The position numbers and the translations under genes are program-made. A DNA stretch of 64,000 nt from Lytechinus pictus. Its lineage: Eukaryota > Echinodermata > Echinoidea > Temnopleuroida > Toxopneustidae. The stretch is from assembly GCF_037042905.1 (NCBI RefSeq), contig NC_087245.1:28646001-28710000 (forward strand), given 5' to 3'. Of the stretch, positions 47,200 through 61,000 are shown one piece after another; position 1 is the stretch's first letter, and every line of letters begins with the position of its first letter. The notes under the pieces were generated by a model that saw only the letters and a list, made by a program, of their open reading frames with translations, was not told the origin of the DNA and did not search any database.

Positions 47200-50100
47200 G
47201 TTAGTATTTTCAATTTGCGTATTGTATAGGATTACAAGGTCTTACTAGGCAAGAAGAACATATTTAGTTTTAAATTACATCCTGCATAATTTGGATGATA
47301 GGATATAGAGTCTTACCACCCTTTCATACGGTAAACAAATAGTAATATTAGGGACAGTGATTTTCCGCGATCGTGGAAAACGGACGGAATTCACAGAAAG
47401 GGCCTTTTGAAACGGAAAGTGGCATTTCAAACGGAAAATCACGGAAAACATATTTTTCCTCAAAATACACAGAAAAGCAACAGAAATTACTCAAAAATCT
47501 CAACATAATATGAATATTGAATGGCCACAAAACACCAGAAAACACGATCTCACTTCACTACAATCATGACAATTCACACATGGTGACTGCACTCGATATC
47601 ATCACACTCGATCGTACCCCACGCCCGTACCCGGCCGGCCGGGCGGGCGCCGGGTTGGGCTTCACATTAGTGCTGCAAGTCAGGCGCCATGTTCGGGTTC
47701 GGTTCGGTTCGGCAAGGTTCGGCAGAAATTTGCCGAACATTGGTTCGGTTCGGGGTTCGGTAATGATAGACTGATAAAGCTATAGTTCATTCAGGTATAC
47801 GTAGCGTACCGGTAGACAATTTGTACTTGATTGACTGCATGTGCTCGCGTGTACCTCTGTCACATCAAACCATTTTATCTCTATCTTGTTGACATGAAAC
47901 TATGAAAGTTATAGCGCTCAACGAATCAACTGTTATCTCGAATTTGATTATCTGATGACAGATTTATTGGGTAACTCACAGTTCTAAAATGGCGACTCTT
48001 CCTAGTCGTCCATACCTGGACCACACTTTGGATACTTGCCAAATTAACTACGCTCGCGCTCGCACTCGTACCAGCTAGGCTAGGCTAGGCTTGTAGCGGG
48101 ACTCTGAGCTCATGAATATTTATATATACAGTCCGGCCAAACGTGATTGGCAATTGCATCACATACGAGGCGACCAGCGCCAGTGCACTGAATTACTATA
48201 GGCATAGTAGGGCCAGGGGCGTGTCGAAGAAAGCGTGCTTATGTAATGCGCCTTTCGCTAATTGGCTCGATGGGTGAACTAAACCACCAATCGCATGTCG
48301 CTGATTGTCGCATCGGTACATGCAGCCACGTGCTTTGTCTGCTCGCGAAACTCAGCTCACTGATTGAAGAGCAATTCCTGAGATTTCTGTGATTTCATTG
48401 GTCAGATTTCATTCGACCATGAACATACAGACCAAGTGGGATGCAAAGTTTTACGACTGTAATGGGACAGGGGGAGTAGAGTTATCATCGAATTGTTTAT
48501 GGTTAATTTGAGAAGTTTATAAGAAAGGGAAAAAAAAGTAAAGATTGGGGGTCATTTTCCCCCAAGAGATGAATGTTTCCGCATGGCTTTTTCTTCATTC
48601 AACTTGTCAACGAGGGGAAGGGGATCTTGCTATATGCTATACCGTAATCATTCATGAGTGTTTGATTTTTATTTTCATCTGATTGTTAATAATAAAAAAG
48701 ATAACTTCACCTCATCTCATTTCTATATTATTTGTTTTGCGTCTCTCCTTTCCATCTCTAACAGTCACTCATTTTATTTCCCACTTTCACTGGATCTCTC
48801 GTTTTCAAAACTCTTTACTTCTCTCTAAAATCATGAAAACTAGACAGTATCGAGCCGACACCTCAATAATAATGTCAATCACCTCAATCAGATCTTTATT
48901 CTCCGCCGGAACAATACACGAGTTACGATCTTAATCACATCGTATCGTAATTCGTAATATTAATGGTACTTCATCTTTCACTTTCAGTTTATTGAGCTCG
49001 TTCATTCAAAATACTTTGAAGATTTTCAAACAAGAATCTTGTTCGCCACCTAAAAACAACAATATTTTAGATAATTAGATTTAACCAATGAACACTCATA
49101 CAGTTTTGGTTTTCTTTACCATGCTTCGGCGATTCGGCCACAGAGCGAGAGATGATGAAAGCCAGTAAAATGATTATAGCGCAAGCTCGCGCAACATCAT
49201 TCATCGGATCTCCTTTCTTAATCAGGGCCGTAAAAACCACAATGTCAACATGAAAATGAAAACAAAATCTAGTAACCGCAAAATAAGCGCATACTTCCAA
49301 CATACAATTGCAAAGAAGATTAAATAGAGAATGCGCAAATATAATGATTAGAAAGGGTGTAAACTTATAAATTTATTAGCTGAAAGCCGTTTTTTTTTTT
49401 TTGCCGAACTTCCGAACCAAGTCTTAGTGTTCGGTTCGGTTCTGTTCGGTTCGGAAGTGCCATGTTCGGCGAACTACCGTTCGGTTCGGCGGTTCGGCTA
49501 CAGCACTACTTCACATGCATATGCACACATCGTTCGGTTTTGAACAACACGGTCGTTTGTTGCTGCCCTATGTTCGAAGATGTAACAGCACGATATTGAG
49601 GTCTTAAAATCCAAAATGGCGGATAGGCGAAAGTCGTTGACTGCTGATAACAATGTCCAAACCCCCCAAAATTATTGATGAAATTTCATTTGACCGTAAA
49701 AATAATGCTAATAATGTGAAAGGTGAGGATGTATTCATGTTAAATGTGTTTGTCGAAATATTTTGTGCACCTGCATAGATCCGATTAGAACGGATTCTAT
49801 TTCGTTGTTGATACATTGGCAGATACAATTTTTGACCAGCGCGAGTGTTGTGATATTGCTATTCAATGTGTAAACGGAATTGTCAATTTTTTTTTGTACA
49901 CAAAGTCTATGGGGAAACAGAATTTCCGTTTTCTGACATGCTGAAACAGAATTTAAAGGACAAGTCCACCCCAACAAAAAGTTGATTTGAATAAAAAGAG
50001 AAAAATCCAACAAACATAACACTGAAAACTTCATCAATATCGGATGTAAAATAAGAAAGTTACGACATTTTAAAGTTTTGCTTTTAAAATTTCACAAAAC

Positions 50101-52003
50101 AGTTATATGCACATCCTGGTCGGTATGCAAATGAGGAGACTAATGACGTCATCCACTCACTATTTCTTTTGTATTCTATCACATGAAATATGACATATTC
50201 TAATTTTCTCCTCATTGTCAAGTGAAACAACGCTTGATTCCTCCATGAACATGTGGAACTAGCATTGCTTAAAACTATATGGTTCAGTCAAGTTGGTCCC
50301 TAATGTCAAATCTGTAAAAAATGAAATATTGTATAATTAAAACAATAAAAAACAAAAGAAATAGTGAGTGACGGACACCATTGACTGTCTCATTTGCATG
50401 TCACTGAGTTGTGCATATCACTATTTTGTGAAAAATAAGTGAAACTTTAAAATGTCATAACTTTCTTATTTTACATCCGATTTTGATGAAATTTTCAGCG
50501 TTATGCTAGTTTGATTTTTCTCTATTTATTCAAATCAACATTTTTCTTGGGTGGACTTGTCCTTTAAGATTTTCTGAAATGGAAAAGGCAATTTTTTGAA
50601 GCGAAAAATCACTGTCCCTATAATATGAATGATGATTCCAGTGAAAAATAAGGCTAATGACAAATTTTTAGCAAATGTGAAACCAAACCAGAACATGATT
50701 AGAATCAGGAATTCAAATTCTACTCTGGAGGTGAATTCCAGTTAAGTTTCACTCAAAACACAGTTTTTGAGTGAGCGTGCTGTGTGAAAGGTCCGATGAT
50801 GATTCAAGATTCACGTGTGAAAAGGCAACTTTTCACTAGTGTGCAGTTCTTTATTCTGTCCTAAAGAATTTGAGTGCTCTGTCCATCTTTCTAGGTAAAG
50901 AGAGTGAGGAATTGTTGTAAAATGGTGATTCATGTTAACTATTTTTGAAATTTACTCTCCAGAGTGATGATACTTAATAATTGGGTGAGAAAGGGACAAT
51001 AACGTCATTCACCAACATGTACTTAGATCTGATACTACTGTCTTTAGACCATTGATGATATACCATTGGTTGATTTGGAGGTGTAGCATAAAATTTGGTG
51101 ATTTTGGAGATCTGTCAGATAAAAACATCAATCATTAAACATGTTTTTATTTATTTATTTTTTTCTAGCACAAAAGTGAAAGCTCAGAATGGTAACCTGT
51201 ATTTCATAGTAGGATTGGTTTTACTGGCACCTCTCGTTACAGGCTTCTCCATCGGCTATTCATCTCCTGCTCTCCCAAAGATAGCGTTTCCTACGAAAGA
51301 GGAAGAATCATGGTTTGGGGTGAGATGATTATATTTTTAGTTTCCTTCTTTTAGATGAGTTTTTGGTAATCAATCATTTTGAAGCATCATCATCATCATT
51401 ATTATTGTTGCTGGTGTTGTTGTCATTATTATTATTATCAGTGATAATAATTATGATACGCAACATTTATGTTTCTATGCACTGCATACTATGTACTATT
51501 ACTGGTGCTATACTATCATGATTGTTATTAGATGGTCTATCAGTATGACAGATCACCTCTTAAATTTATCAGAATTCTCTTTGTTGTTATTCATTTTTTC
51601 CCTCAATTCTTGTGAGCCCAATATCTCAAACTCTGACCAAACAATTTCCTTCAATATTTTGTCATTCATGTATTAGGAGTCTATCGTGATGTGACAGACA
51701 AAACTATTTTTTTAAGGATCATCAACATTTTTGTCTTTGATTTTGATTGGCTTAGAAACACAGTTCCTATGGTAACTGCAGGGGCGGATCCAGCTTTTTA
51801 TAAAGGGGGGGGTTGGGGTGGTATGCGAGGGAGCGTAGCGACCGAGTCCAAGCGAGCGGAGCGAGCGAGGGGGGAGGGTGTGGGAGGGGGGTGTCCCCCC
51901 TCCCACAGTAGGGAAAATTTTTGAAAATCTGTGTGTGAAAATGGCGTTTTCTTGCATCTAAAACACCACTCTTTTTGGTATAGAGGTCGTTGCCAAATTA
52001 AGA

Positions 52004-52040
<37 letters not shown>

Positions 52041-55000
52041 GAAATAAATACATAGAAATAGAATAAAATAAAATTACAAGTTAAAAAAAAAAGATAAGAT
52101 TTAAAAAAATGGTCCCCGGATTTTTTTTTTGGGGGGGTTGCAACCCCCCCAACCCCCCCTCTAGATCCGCTTCTGAACTGTCAGATAAAACATCCGACAA
52201 GTCCTTCATGAAATTCTGAGATGTTTAATTATTGTTTTGGAGGCCCAAACATGGAGTAGTGTGCGCGCAGCACTTAGTCTGCAGGCACAGACCCTGATTG
52301 AAATTTTGATCAACAAGTGTGTCTCCACGCAAAGACTAGCACATACAAAACTTGCTGTTTCAATTGAGCAAGAGGGCCTTCAGAACACAAGGCTGCAATT
52401 CAGACCCTTTACTCGAGTGAAAGGTTTACAAAGCAGACTACGCATCACTTTGTAACCGAAAGGAAAAGGTGCTATATCAAATGACCTTTGGATTGGATTG
52501 GATGAAATGCTCCAGAGGTCTTCATGACGTCATCCTGGCCCCATTTTGTTCAGTAACATGAGTAATCATATTTTCATAGCAGATTATGAGATAACAAAAT
52601 ATCAACCAGATTCGCATCACATTAACTTCAGGTAAAGAATCATCTGGTTGATTTGGGGCCCGTTGTACAAAGCTTAGCAATGATGATCATACATTATTTT
52701 TCTACGATTGACTACATTGACTACAATGTACAATCAATCTTGAAAATCAAGCGTACGATTAATTGCTAACCTCTGTTTTGCGGGAACCTTGTCATGTCAT
52801 AAATGTCATGCAAAGGTCATGAGAGGCGTGAACATTCCCATCAGAATTTTATCATTTTAATTTTTACTATATTATCATTACCTCTAGTAAGTATTCTTCT
52901 TTTCTCACTGTTATTTATATTAGTCGTTGCTGAATATTGGCGCCATGGTAGGTGGTCCTGTGGCAGGGTTTCTGCTCCAGTGCGGAGGTAGAAAGCTAAC
53001 CATCATGTCAACCGGTATCCCATTTATCATTGGATGGGTGCTCATAGGCACAGCTAGCAACGAACATGTCATCAATCTCTACTGCGGTAGGATTCTCACT
53101 GGTGTAGGATGCGGAATGTCTTGTTTGGCTGTACCTGTAAGTTCTTAAATTTGCTTTTCAGACTATCATTTCTTAACCCCGGCATATCCTTAAAGGACAA
53201 GTCCACCCCAACAAAAAGTTGATTTGAATAAAAAGAGAAAAATCCAACAAGCATCACACTGAAAATTATAAAAATTGGATGTAAAATAAGAAAGTTATGA
53301 CATTTTAAAGTTTCGCTTAATTTCACAAAACAGATGCACATCCTGGTCGGTATGCAAATGAGGAGACTATGATGTCACCCACTCACTACATGTATTTCTT
53401 TTGTATTTTATTATGTGAAATATGAAATATTCTAATTTTTTCCTCATTGTCAAGTGATACAACGATTAATTCCTCCCTGATCATGTGGAATTAGCCTTGT
53501 TTAATACTATATGGTTTAGTCAAGTTGGTCCTTATTGTCAAATCTTTAAAAAAATGAAATATTGTATAATTCAAACAATAAAAAACAAAAGAAATGGTGA
53601 GTGGTGGACATCATCGAATGACTCACCTAGTTGTGCATATCACTGTTTTGTGAAAAATTAAGCAAAACTTTAAAATGTCATAACTTTTATTTTACATCTG
53701 ATTTTGATGAAATTTTCAGCACTATGCTAGTTTGATTTTTCTCTATTCATTCAAGTCAGCATTTTCCTGGGGTGGACTTGACCTTTAAACCCTTATTATC
53801 TGTCTTCTAAACCCCCAATATTTGCTTTCCTATAGTTAACGCCTCAACCCTGGACTATTGCACAACTAATGATTATTGACGACTTTGTCACAAAGTGTAT
53901 GTTAAAAGTGCACTTTAGAGTGTCCACCATGTCTGTGATTTGCTATTGCTTAGCCCTGCTTTTCCTTAGCCTAGTTTGGTTTCAGACCATCTGCAACACT
54001 TAGCACCACATTTTAATCAAATATTGAAAATGGAAGGGAGTGCTAGACTTTTGGAAGCTGAGCTTGTATGCTGCAATCCCCTCTTTAGCTTAGGTAAATC
54101 CTAAAGAATACCATTTTTAAAAGTTGAATGCAATGTCAGATGAATGAAAGCTATCATAACTGCACAATTTGCATGAAAATTGGATATGAAGACTGATTAA
54201 AAGAAGTTTGCTTCAACTCATTTTTTTTTCAGATAATTTGTAAATTCACTTCATATAGTTGGAATGGGACAAATTATACAGGATACCAAATTCATAGCTG
54301 TCTTACATATATTATATTAATCTGTTTAAAGGATATGCATCGAAGGATATAGGCCTAATAATTGAATATAAGAATTGAATTGAAATAATATTATGAAGAA
54401 AATGTGCTAGCCATCTTAAATGATCAATTTAGAGTTTTGCAATAATTGAATGATTGACAGAAAGCCATCTTTTGACTATTATCATCATACTAAGAATATT
54501 CCTATCTGGTTGATGAAACGGGCAATGTTATGCTTTAAATGCCGTTCCAAGTTCACGTAACTCTGATTTATAGAGTCACAACAAATCTTTTTAATTGGAG
54601 TATGTAAAAAATGATGCTCAGTGCAGTATCTTATGCTACAGTCACAAATACATTTACAAACACCATACAAATGACTTCATACCATTTATTGCCATGTATA
54701 AAATTGTTCATAGGTTCTTCGTAAAGGTATTTGTGAGTTGTGACCATAGTATTAGGTAGATGTGCACTGCACTGTGAATTTCTCACATGAAAGTTTGCGA
54801 AAATGTGTAGTAATAACCATACTGCAATTAAATAAGCATAAACTACCTTACCTGACCCATTTGTGCAGTCAAAGCAAACTCATGAATGTACACGTAGTTA
54901 TGAAAATCACCGGTGCTCCCCATCCCTTGAGGAAACGCCTCTGAATGTTCTTGATTGATTTAGTTTCATTTATTTATGTCTTCTTGCAGAACTACATTTC

Positions 55001-58000
55001 AGAGGTTGCCCCTCCTAATCTCCGTGGTTTCCTGGGATCTAGCTTCCAAGTTGCTGTGACTGTTGGAATTCTTGCTGTCTATTGTCTAGGTAAGATCTTT
55101 TCTCCACCCCCCCCATCAACTTCCAGCCCTGTCTCTAGTCTGTGGGCATAGACCCTGATTGGAACTGTGATCAACAAGTAGGTTTTCACACAAGACTAGC
55201 ACACAAAACTAAGCAAGAGGTCCTTCATTATGCAAGTTACCGTAGGCTGCATATAGATTCAGACCACTTAACTCCAGTGAAAGGTTTACACAGCAGGTTA
55301 CTAGTACTCTGTCTCCATCTACATGCACCTCAGAAGTATCCACTAGATTTATGGGGTGATGCAAGAACCAATATCCAATACCATATCAATCATGCGCAAG
55401 TCCTTCGATTAAAATGCAAACTAGTATTTGTTTTGCATCCAATTGCAATTGAACTTTTTCACATATTATGCATGCGAGCAATTTTTTTGAAAGAATATTG
55501 TATGCATCAGCTTAAAAAAAATGGCTAATACTGACTCCATTTTGTTTATGCAAATAAGATGGTCATGGCATAAGAAATTTGCTTGGCAACAGGTTTTATC
55601 AGATCCAGCACATTGGAATTATGTTAAATTGACAAGTTTATGCTTAATTTTGGGACTTACATTTGATTTGCTTGCATGTTTTTTGTAATGCCCTATTAGC
55701 TTTATTCAATTATTTATTCTTTTCCATTAAAAGCATCAAAATATGTACAGTTATAATATGCATGTATATACAAAAAATAAATCAAATACATAAGCATAGC
55801 AAATTATGATTATAAGAAAGAGAAATAAATAAAAAATGGAACGCCTGTAGAAATTTAAAAAGCTTTTAAATGGCAGGAGTCCAAAAGTTAACAAAATTCA
55901 AATGTAATGATGATGATAATAATAATAATAGTAATAGATGGCGCATGTATTTGAATTCAATGTCTTCTCCCCCCTGTCCCCCCCTACCCCATCTCTCTCT
56001 CAAGTAGAATTCAAAAATGTAATATAGGCTAAAATTTAAATGGAAATGAAATTATATGATAACAAATAAGCTTTAAGATTTTTTTTGAAAGTATTCAAAA
56101 GACATTCTCCGTAATAGAAGTTGGTAATGAGTCCTCACCTTTTCATGTTAAGAACCCACTGCACTATCCTATAAGAATAGGGGGAAACTTCGGTACTAGT
56201 GGTCCACCTGTTCCCCCTCCCCCAATCTGTTATATCGGGAGGAGAGACCTTCGAGAGAGACAGATAATAAAAGTTTGTATTCTGTGGTTATATATGCCTG
56301 TTAGTCCTTTCTGGCATAGAAAGATGAAAATTGCAATCAACCTTGCAATTATCGAGCTGGCAAAACTTGAGTAACCTCAACTCCAATAATTCTTTCCTTA
56401 AATATTTAAAAAATTTTATGTTGAATTATTATGCGTTTGGCGTCACCTGTGCCTGGGAGGCAAACAGAAAACTGAATCATTGTGACCCGAAGGTCTCTCC
56501 TCCCGATATAACGGATTGGGGGAGGGGGTGCAGGTGGACCACTGTACTGAAGTTTCCCTCTACTCTTAACTCTTAATATAGGATAGTGCATTGGGTTCTT
56601 AACATGCAAAGGTGGTGACTCTCCTCTACATGGGGCCTCCATTTAACGTACTATGAGAGAGACAGAGTGTTTTCCACTGTAACATAGCCTGCATCTATCA
56701 CAGGGGAGAGACTTTTACACACGTCACAGGCTTCAGCTTGGGGAGGACTCGAACCCATGATCTTTGGTTTGCCAGGCAGAAGCTTTACTGACTGAGCAAA
56801 CTTCACTCTCTATAATTCTCTTGATTAAAAAAGGTTCATGTGGACCCAAGCATGAAGAAGTTGGCTTTGGCAAGATTCCTAAAGTTTACTAACATCCTTT
56901 GTATAAAGCTCTATTAAGAAATGCTGTCTTGCATCCATTTTTCATTGTCTGTTGAATTATTTATAATTGTTATATGGTTGTCTTACATCTTGTTTGTGTA
57001 ATTATTAAATTATAATCATGTATTTTCATGTGGAGCGATGTAGTCCAGTGGACAAATGTCTGCACTTTGAAATGAAGATTTGAACCCCAGCCGTTGTGTA
57101 ATTTCCTTCAGCAAGATATTGATCCACATTGTGCTGCACTCAACCCAGGTGTGGTAACTGGGTAATTACTTGAATGTACAGTGCTGGAAATTAATCATGT
57201 CTAGATAGATAGCGCAAGATAAATGCCTATTATTATTATTATGATTTTTAGGTATTCCCTTCACCTATTTCTGGCTGGCTTTGACCGGTGCAGCATTGAC
57301 GGCCCTCCTCGTCGTTGCCATTGTGATGGTCCCAGAAACCGCCAGGTACCTTCTCATGAAGCGTTTGAAGGTGCAGGCAATGGCTGTATTGAGGAAGTTG
57401 CGTGGTCCCATGGCCGATGTAGAATTGGAATGCCGAGAGATAGAGGAGGCTCTTGACTCGTCTGATGTAAGTCAAATTAAAAGAGAATGAAACCCTTGAA
57501 ACCTTTTTTTATTAGACCTTTGATGTTGCCAACATCATATGCCGAAAAAGCTTCCAATATTTACCAAATTATAACCCATAATTTAAATACATGTACATAA
57601 AATATATTAAAATATATGCCAAATAATTACCAAATTATAACCCATAATTTAAATATATAAAATATATAGAAAAAGGTCTTACAACAAATGAATACATTGA
57701 ATAAATAATTGAAATTGTATAAAACAGAAAATAAACAAAACCCATCAATAAAAGTAATAGAAATATTACATAAATAGTAAGAACATTGCTAGCGGTGGCA
57801 TTTATCTAGTTGGTGATTGAGTTGGAAAGAACTCTTTTCTTGGTAGTTTACCTTCATTATAATTAATTCCATTTGTATTTATTCTAATTTAGAAAATTTA
57901 TTAAGTGGGGGTTTTCGTCAATGTGATATCAATGACAGCTTAAATGATTATTTTCCTGCATTTATTTAACTCTCAAAAATTTTCTATATTGGTATACGTG

Positions 58001-61000
58001 TTACTTGTTTTGTAATCCATGTATTAACCTGCCATTCGTTTGGAATGGAAACGGTGAACTTGGTCTCTTTATGTATGTATTATATCATTGTCTTTGAACT
58101 TGAATAAAGTCATGATAAAACATACAAAGCCAATGGCTGTGTAATATTTTATTGACGTGGTCAGTATGCTATACTGTTAGATTTCAGTGAGTTTTAAAGT
58201 GATCATTTCACTTTGTTCTGATTTAAAAAATTATCCTTTTGGTTCCTGAAAATGGGCTAAACATTAGGCTTATAGTGTAAAAATACCATCCCAAAAGTTT
58301 CAAAGTATTATATTTACAGGATCAATTTTAAAACCTTGGAAATGTAAACCAAAGTTTGAAATAATTGGGAGTTGGTTTCAATGGCTATGTGTATACAGGG
58401 AATCTGTGCACCACAACACATTAATTCTAGATGAACACAGCATGACCTACATACAGTGTGTACAATGTATACACTGAATGTACAGTGCAGCTAATAGTGT
58501 GTGTATAGGAGATACACACAACAGAAGGCAGTCAAAATAGCCAACGGACTTTTTGAATTGGAAAAAACTGGTCATAAGCTGAACCCGTCTACTAGACGGT
58601 TCTCAAAATCAGGCTAATAAATTGCTTCTTGTATCTAAATTAGAGTTTTGCATCCTATATTGTGGTCTGTTTCAGGATTTTTGAGGACAAATACAGGCAC
58701 TCATACGCACGTTTCAACTCAGTTTGAGAATTTTTTTAATCAGCTGCTCACAAAGTTAAACGATCCCTTTAAGGAGGTTTACAAAGTTTGCAAATGTTTT
58801 TCAGGTCAATACATCTTATGCAAATAATATTTACTATACTATTTATACTTCATTCCCAATGGCAGTGATTGGCTTTTCATAGCTGCTCGCAAACAAATTT
58901 GAACTTTTCCACATTTTTCTAAGATCAATACGAAATTCTTGCCACAACTGGGGCCTGTTGCAATGGGCCGCTGATCTGATATGATCACTTTGATTATGCC
59001 ACAATTAAGACCATGGTTACAATCATTACAGTGTGAACTGGGTATGAAATATATAAGATGTATCTCTAATTGCAGGATACGTTCCGATGGTCCGAGTTCT
59101 CTCGTCCATACCTCTACAAGCCTCTTCTGATTTCCCTGGTACTGATGTTTGTCCAGCAGTTCAGCGGCATCAACGCAGTCATGTTCTACACCGTCAGCAT
59201 CTTTCAGAGTGCAGCGCCCTCTATCAACGCCAACGTTGCCACGGTGATAGTAGGTGCCGTACAGGTGGTCTTCACGTGTGTTGCAGCTCTTCTCATGGAT
59301 AAATTGGGACGCAAAACGCTCTTGATTGTAGGAGGTAGGAATGTCTGAACTGGGGGTCTTATTTGCTATTTTATATTGATGAGATATATCGAATGTAAAA
59401 CCAATTTGTCAAGGAAAATATTTTCTGCTCTAAAGAGTGATGGTCTAAACATCATCTCATGTAAGAAATAATATCCTCTTTTTAATCAAGAGATTTTTTA
59501 CAAATCTAATTCGTTTTTTTGTCTTGAATGTATTTTTGTATTGTCATGATTAATGACCGACCTGTATCAACTGTAATAGAAAACAGTGTTGTGGTGCCTG
59601 ATGCTGGGCCTTGGCCTTAGGCACCTAAGGGCCTCCTTCTTCAATGCCTTAGCCTTGAGGATACTGAGCCTTAATATTTAGACGCATTTTCAATGCATTT
59701 TGTATTTTGTACTTTCAGTTGTTTTTAATCAACTAATTTCAAATGTTTTAATTGTTATGTATGCTAAATGACAATGATGGCCAATAATATCATTCAACAG
59801 TAGTAGTAAGTGTACGGCTACCCCGCATTCCCTATTGTTTTGTTGAAGATTAAGTGTAAGAATTGGTAACGAATAGCCACTTCCGGGATTCCTGTGCGAA
59901 AGACGCGGCTCTGACTTAAGAAAAGGTAATCATATATTTTAGTTGTAACATTTTGGCTGGTATCGGCATTCGTACCTCACTTGCCCTTTATTTCTGTGAT
60001 ATTTTTTTATTGCAGCCGTTGGTCTGGCAGTCAGCTCAACTGTATTTGGATTGTATTATCAAATCACTGGCGATGGTAAGAAGAATAAAAAGACTCGAAT
60101 TATTGTTTTAATGAAGTAATAAAGTAATATTTATTTATTTTATGTTTCTAAATGCTAATGAATACGTCTGAAGTGCCCATAAGGAACGAGCATGTTAATT
60201 ATGGATAATGTGTAAACTATTCATGTGAAGCTTGTAGGATAGGAAATGATAAGAAAATATTGATGATAGCAGTGGTGAATGTGATGATGATGATGATAAC
60301 AATAATGATGATATTATAATATTAATGATAATGGTGATTTGTAATAATAACAGCGAAATAACATTTGCAACAACAATGATAACAATAATATTTATAAGAA
60401 TGATAATGAAAACAATAACACTGACTGCATCCTAGGAAGGCTTCTTCGATCAAACTCATTTGTGAACTTTATAAAAACCTTGCACCTGTGCCCATCGACA
60501 TACCACCTTACAATTCAACCACATCTTCCTATTTTCAGATGTTGAAAAGCAGCACAAACTGAGCGCTGTCTCACTTTGCAGTATCATCGTCTACATCATC
60601 TCATTCTCGTTGGCATGGGGACCGATTCCCTGGCTGATCATGTCGGAAATCTTCCCTTCCAAGGCAAGAGGAGCTGCCAGCGGTATCGCAACTGCCTTTA
60701 ACTGGGGTTGTGCCTTTATTGTCACAAAGGAATTTTCTCATATGCAGGTTAGTGAATGCTGTGTATTTGACCCAATCCCGATAGTCAGGCAGCGAGGTGA
60801 CTTGATCAAACAAACAAGGTGCCACTGCCTCAGTCCTGAACATTACAGGGAGGAACCTGACATTTACCAAACTGAACGTCTGGCGGTACATTTCTGCTGT
60901 AGGTGTTCCCTACTGACCTTGAACTTGTTTTAGGTATGCATGCATATAGGAATGAAAATGGTCCTTAGTTTCGGTTAGTGGTTAGTTCACAAAGAGTGAC

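Larger units (their letters stand above)
47349..50620. mobile_element. Outer TIR element of a three-layer nest, gene B intron 1
   Basis: It begins TAGGGACAGTGATTTTCCGC and ends GCGAAAAATCACTGTCCCTA, a near-perfect inverted terminal repeat. TAATAT flanks both sides directly (47343-47348 and 50621-50626), an apparent 6-bp target duplication. Two other elements are inserted inside: a hAT-like one (47668-49508) and a TTAA foldback (49953-50568). Without them it is about 0.8 kb. The superfamily is not assigned. Confidence 0.8.

Noticed and set aside
48683..49303. Transposase remnants inside the hAT-like element
   Set aside because: The 78-83-aa frames contain no hAT dimerisation or RNase-H-like motifs that I recognise.
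56738..56810. tRNA gene on the - strand
   Set aside because: A and B boxes are present, but the acceptor stem does not pair and no clean anticodon arm forms. It reads as a SINE head.
60747..60933. Read-through of gene B exon 8 into intron 8 as an alternative C-terminus
   Set aside because: The frame runs past the donor for about 60 codons but has no transporter features. The PETKG exon at 61848 completes the protein in phase.
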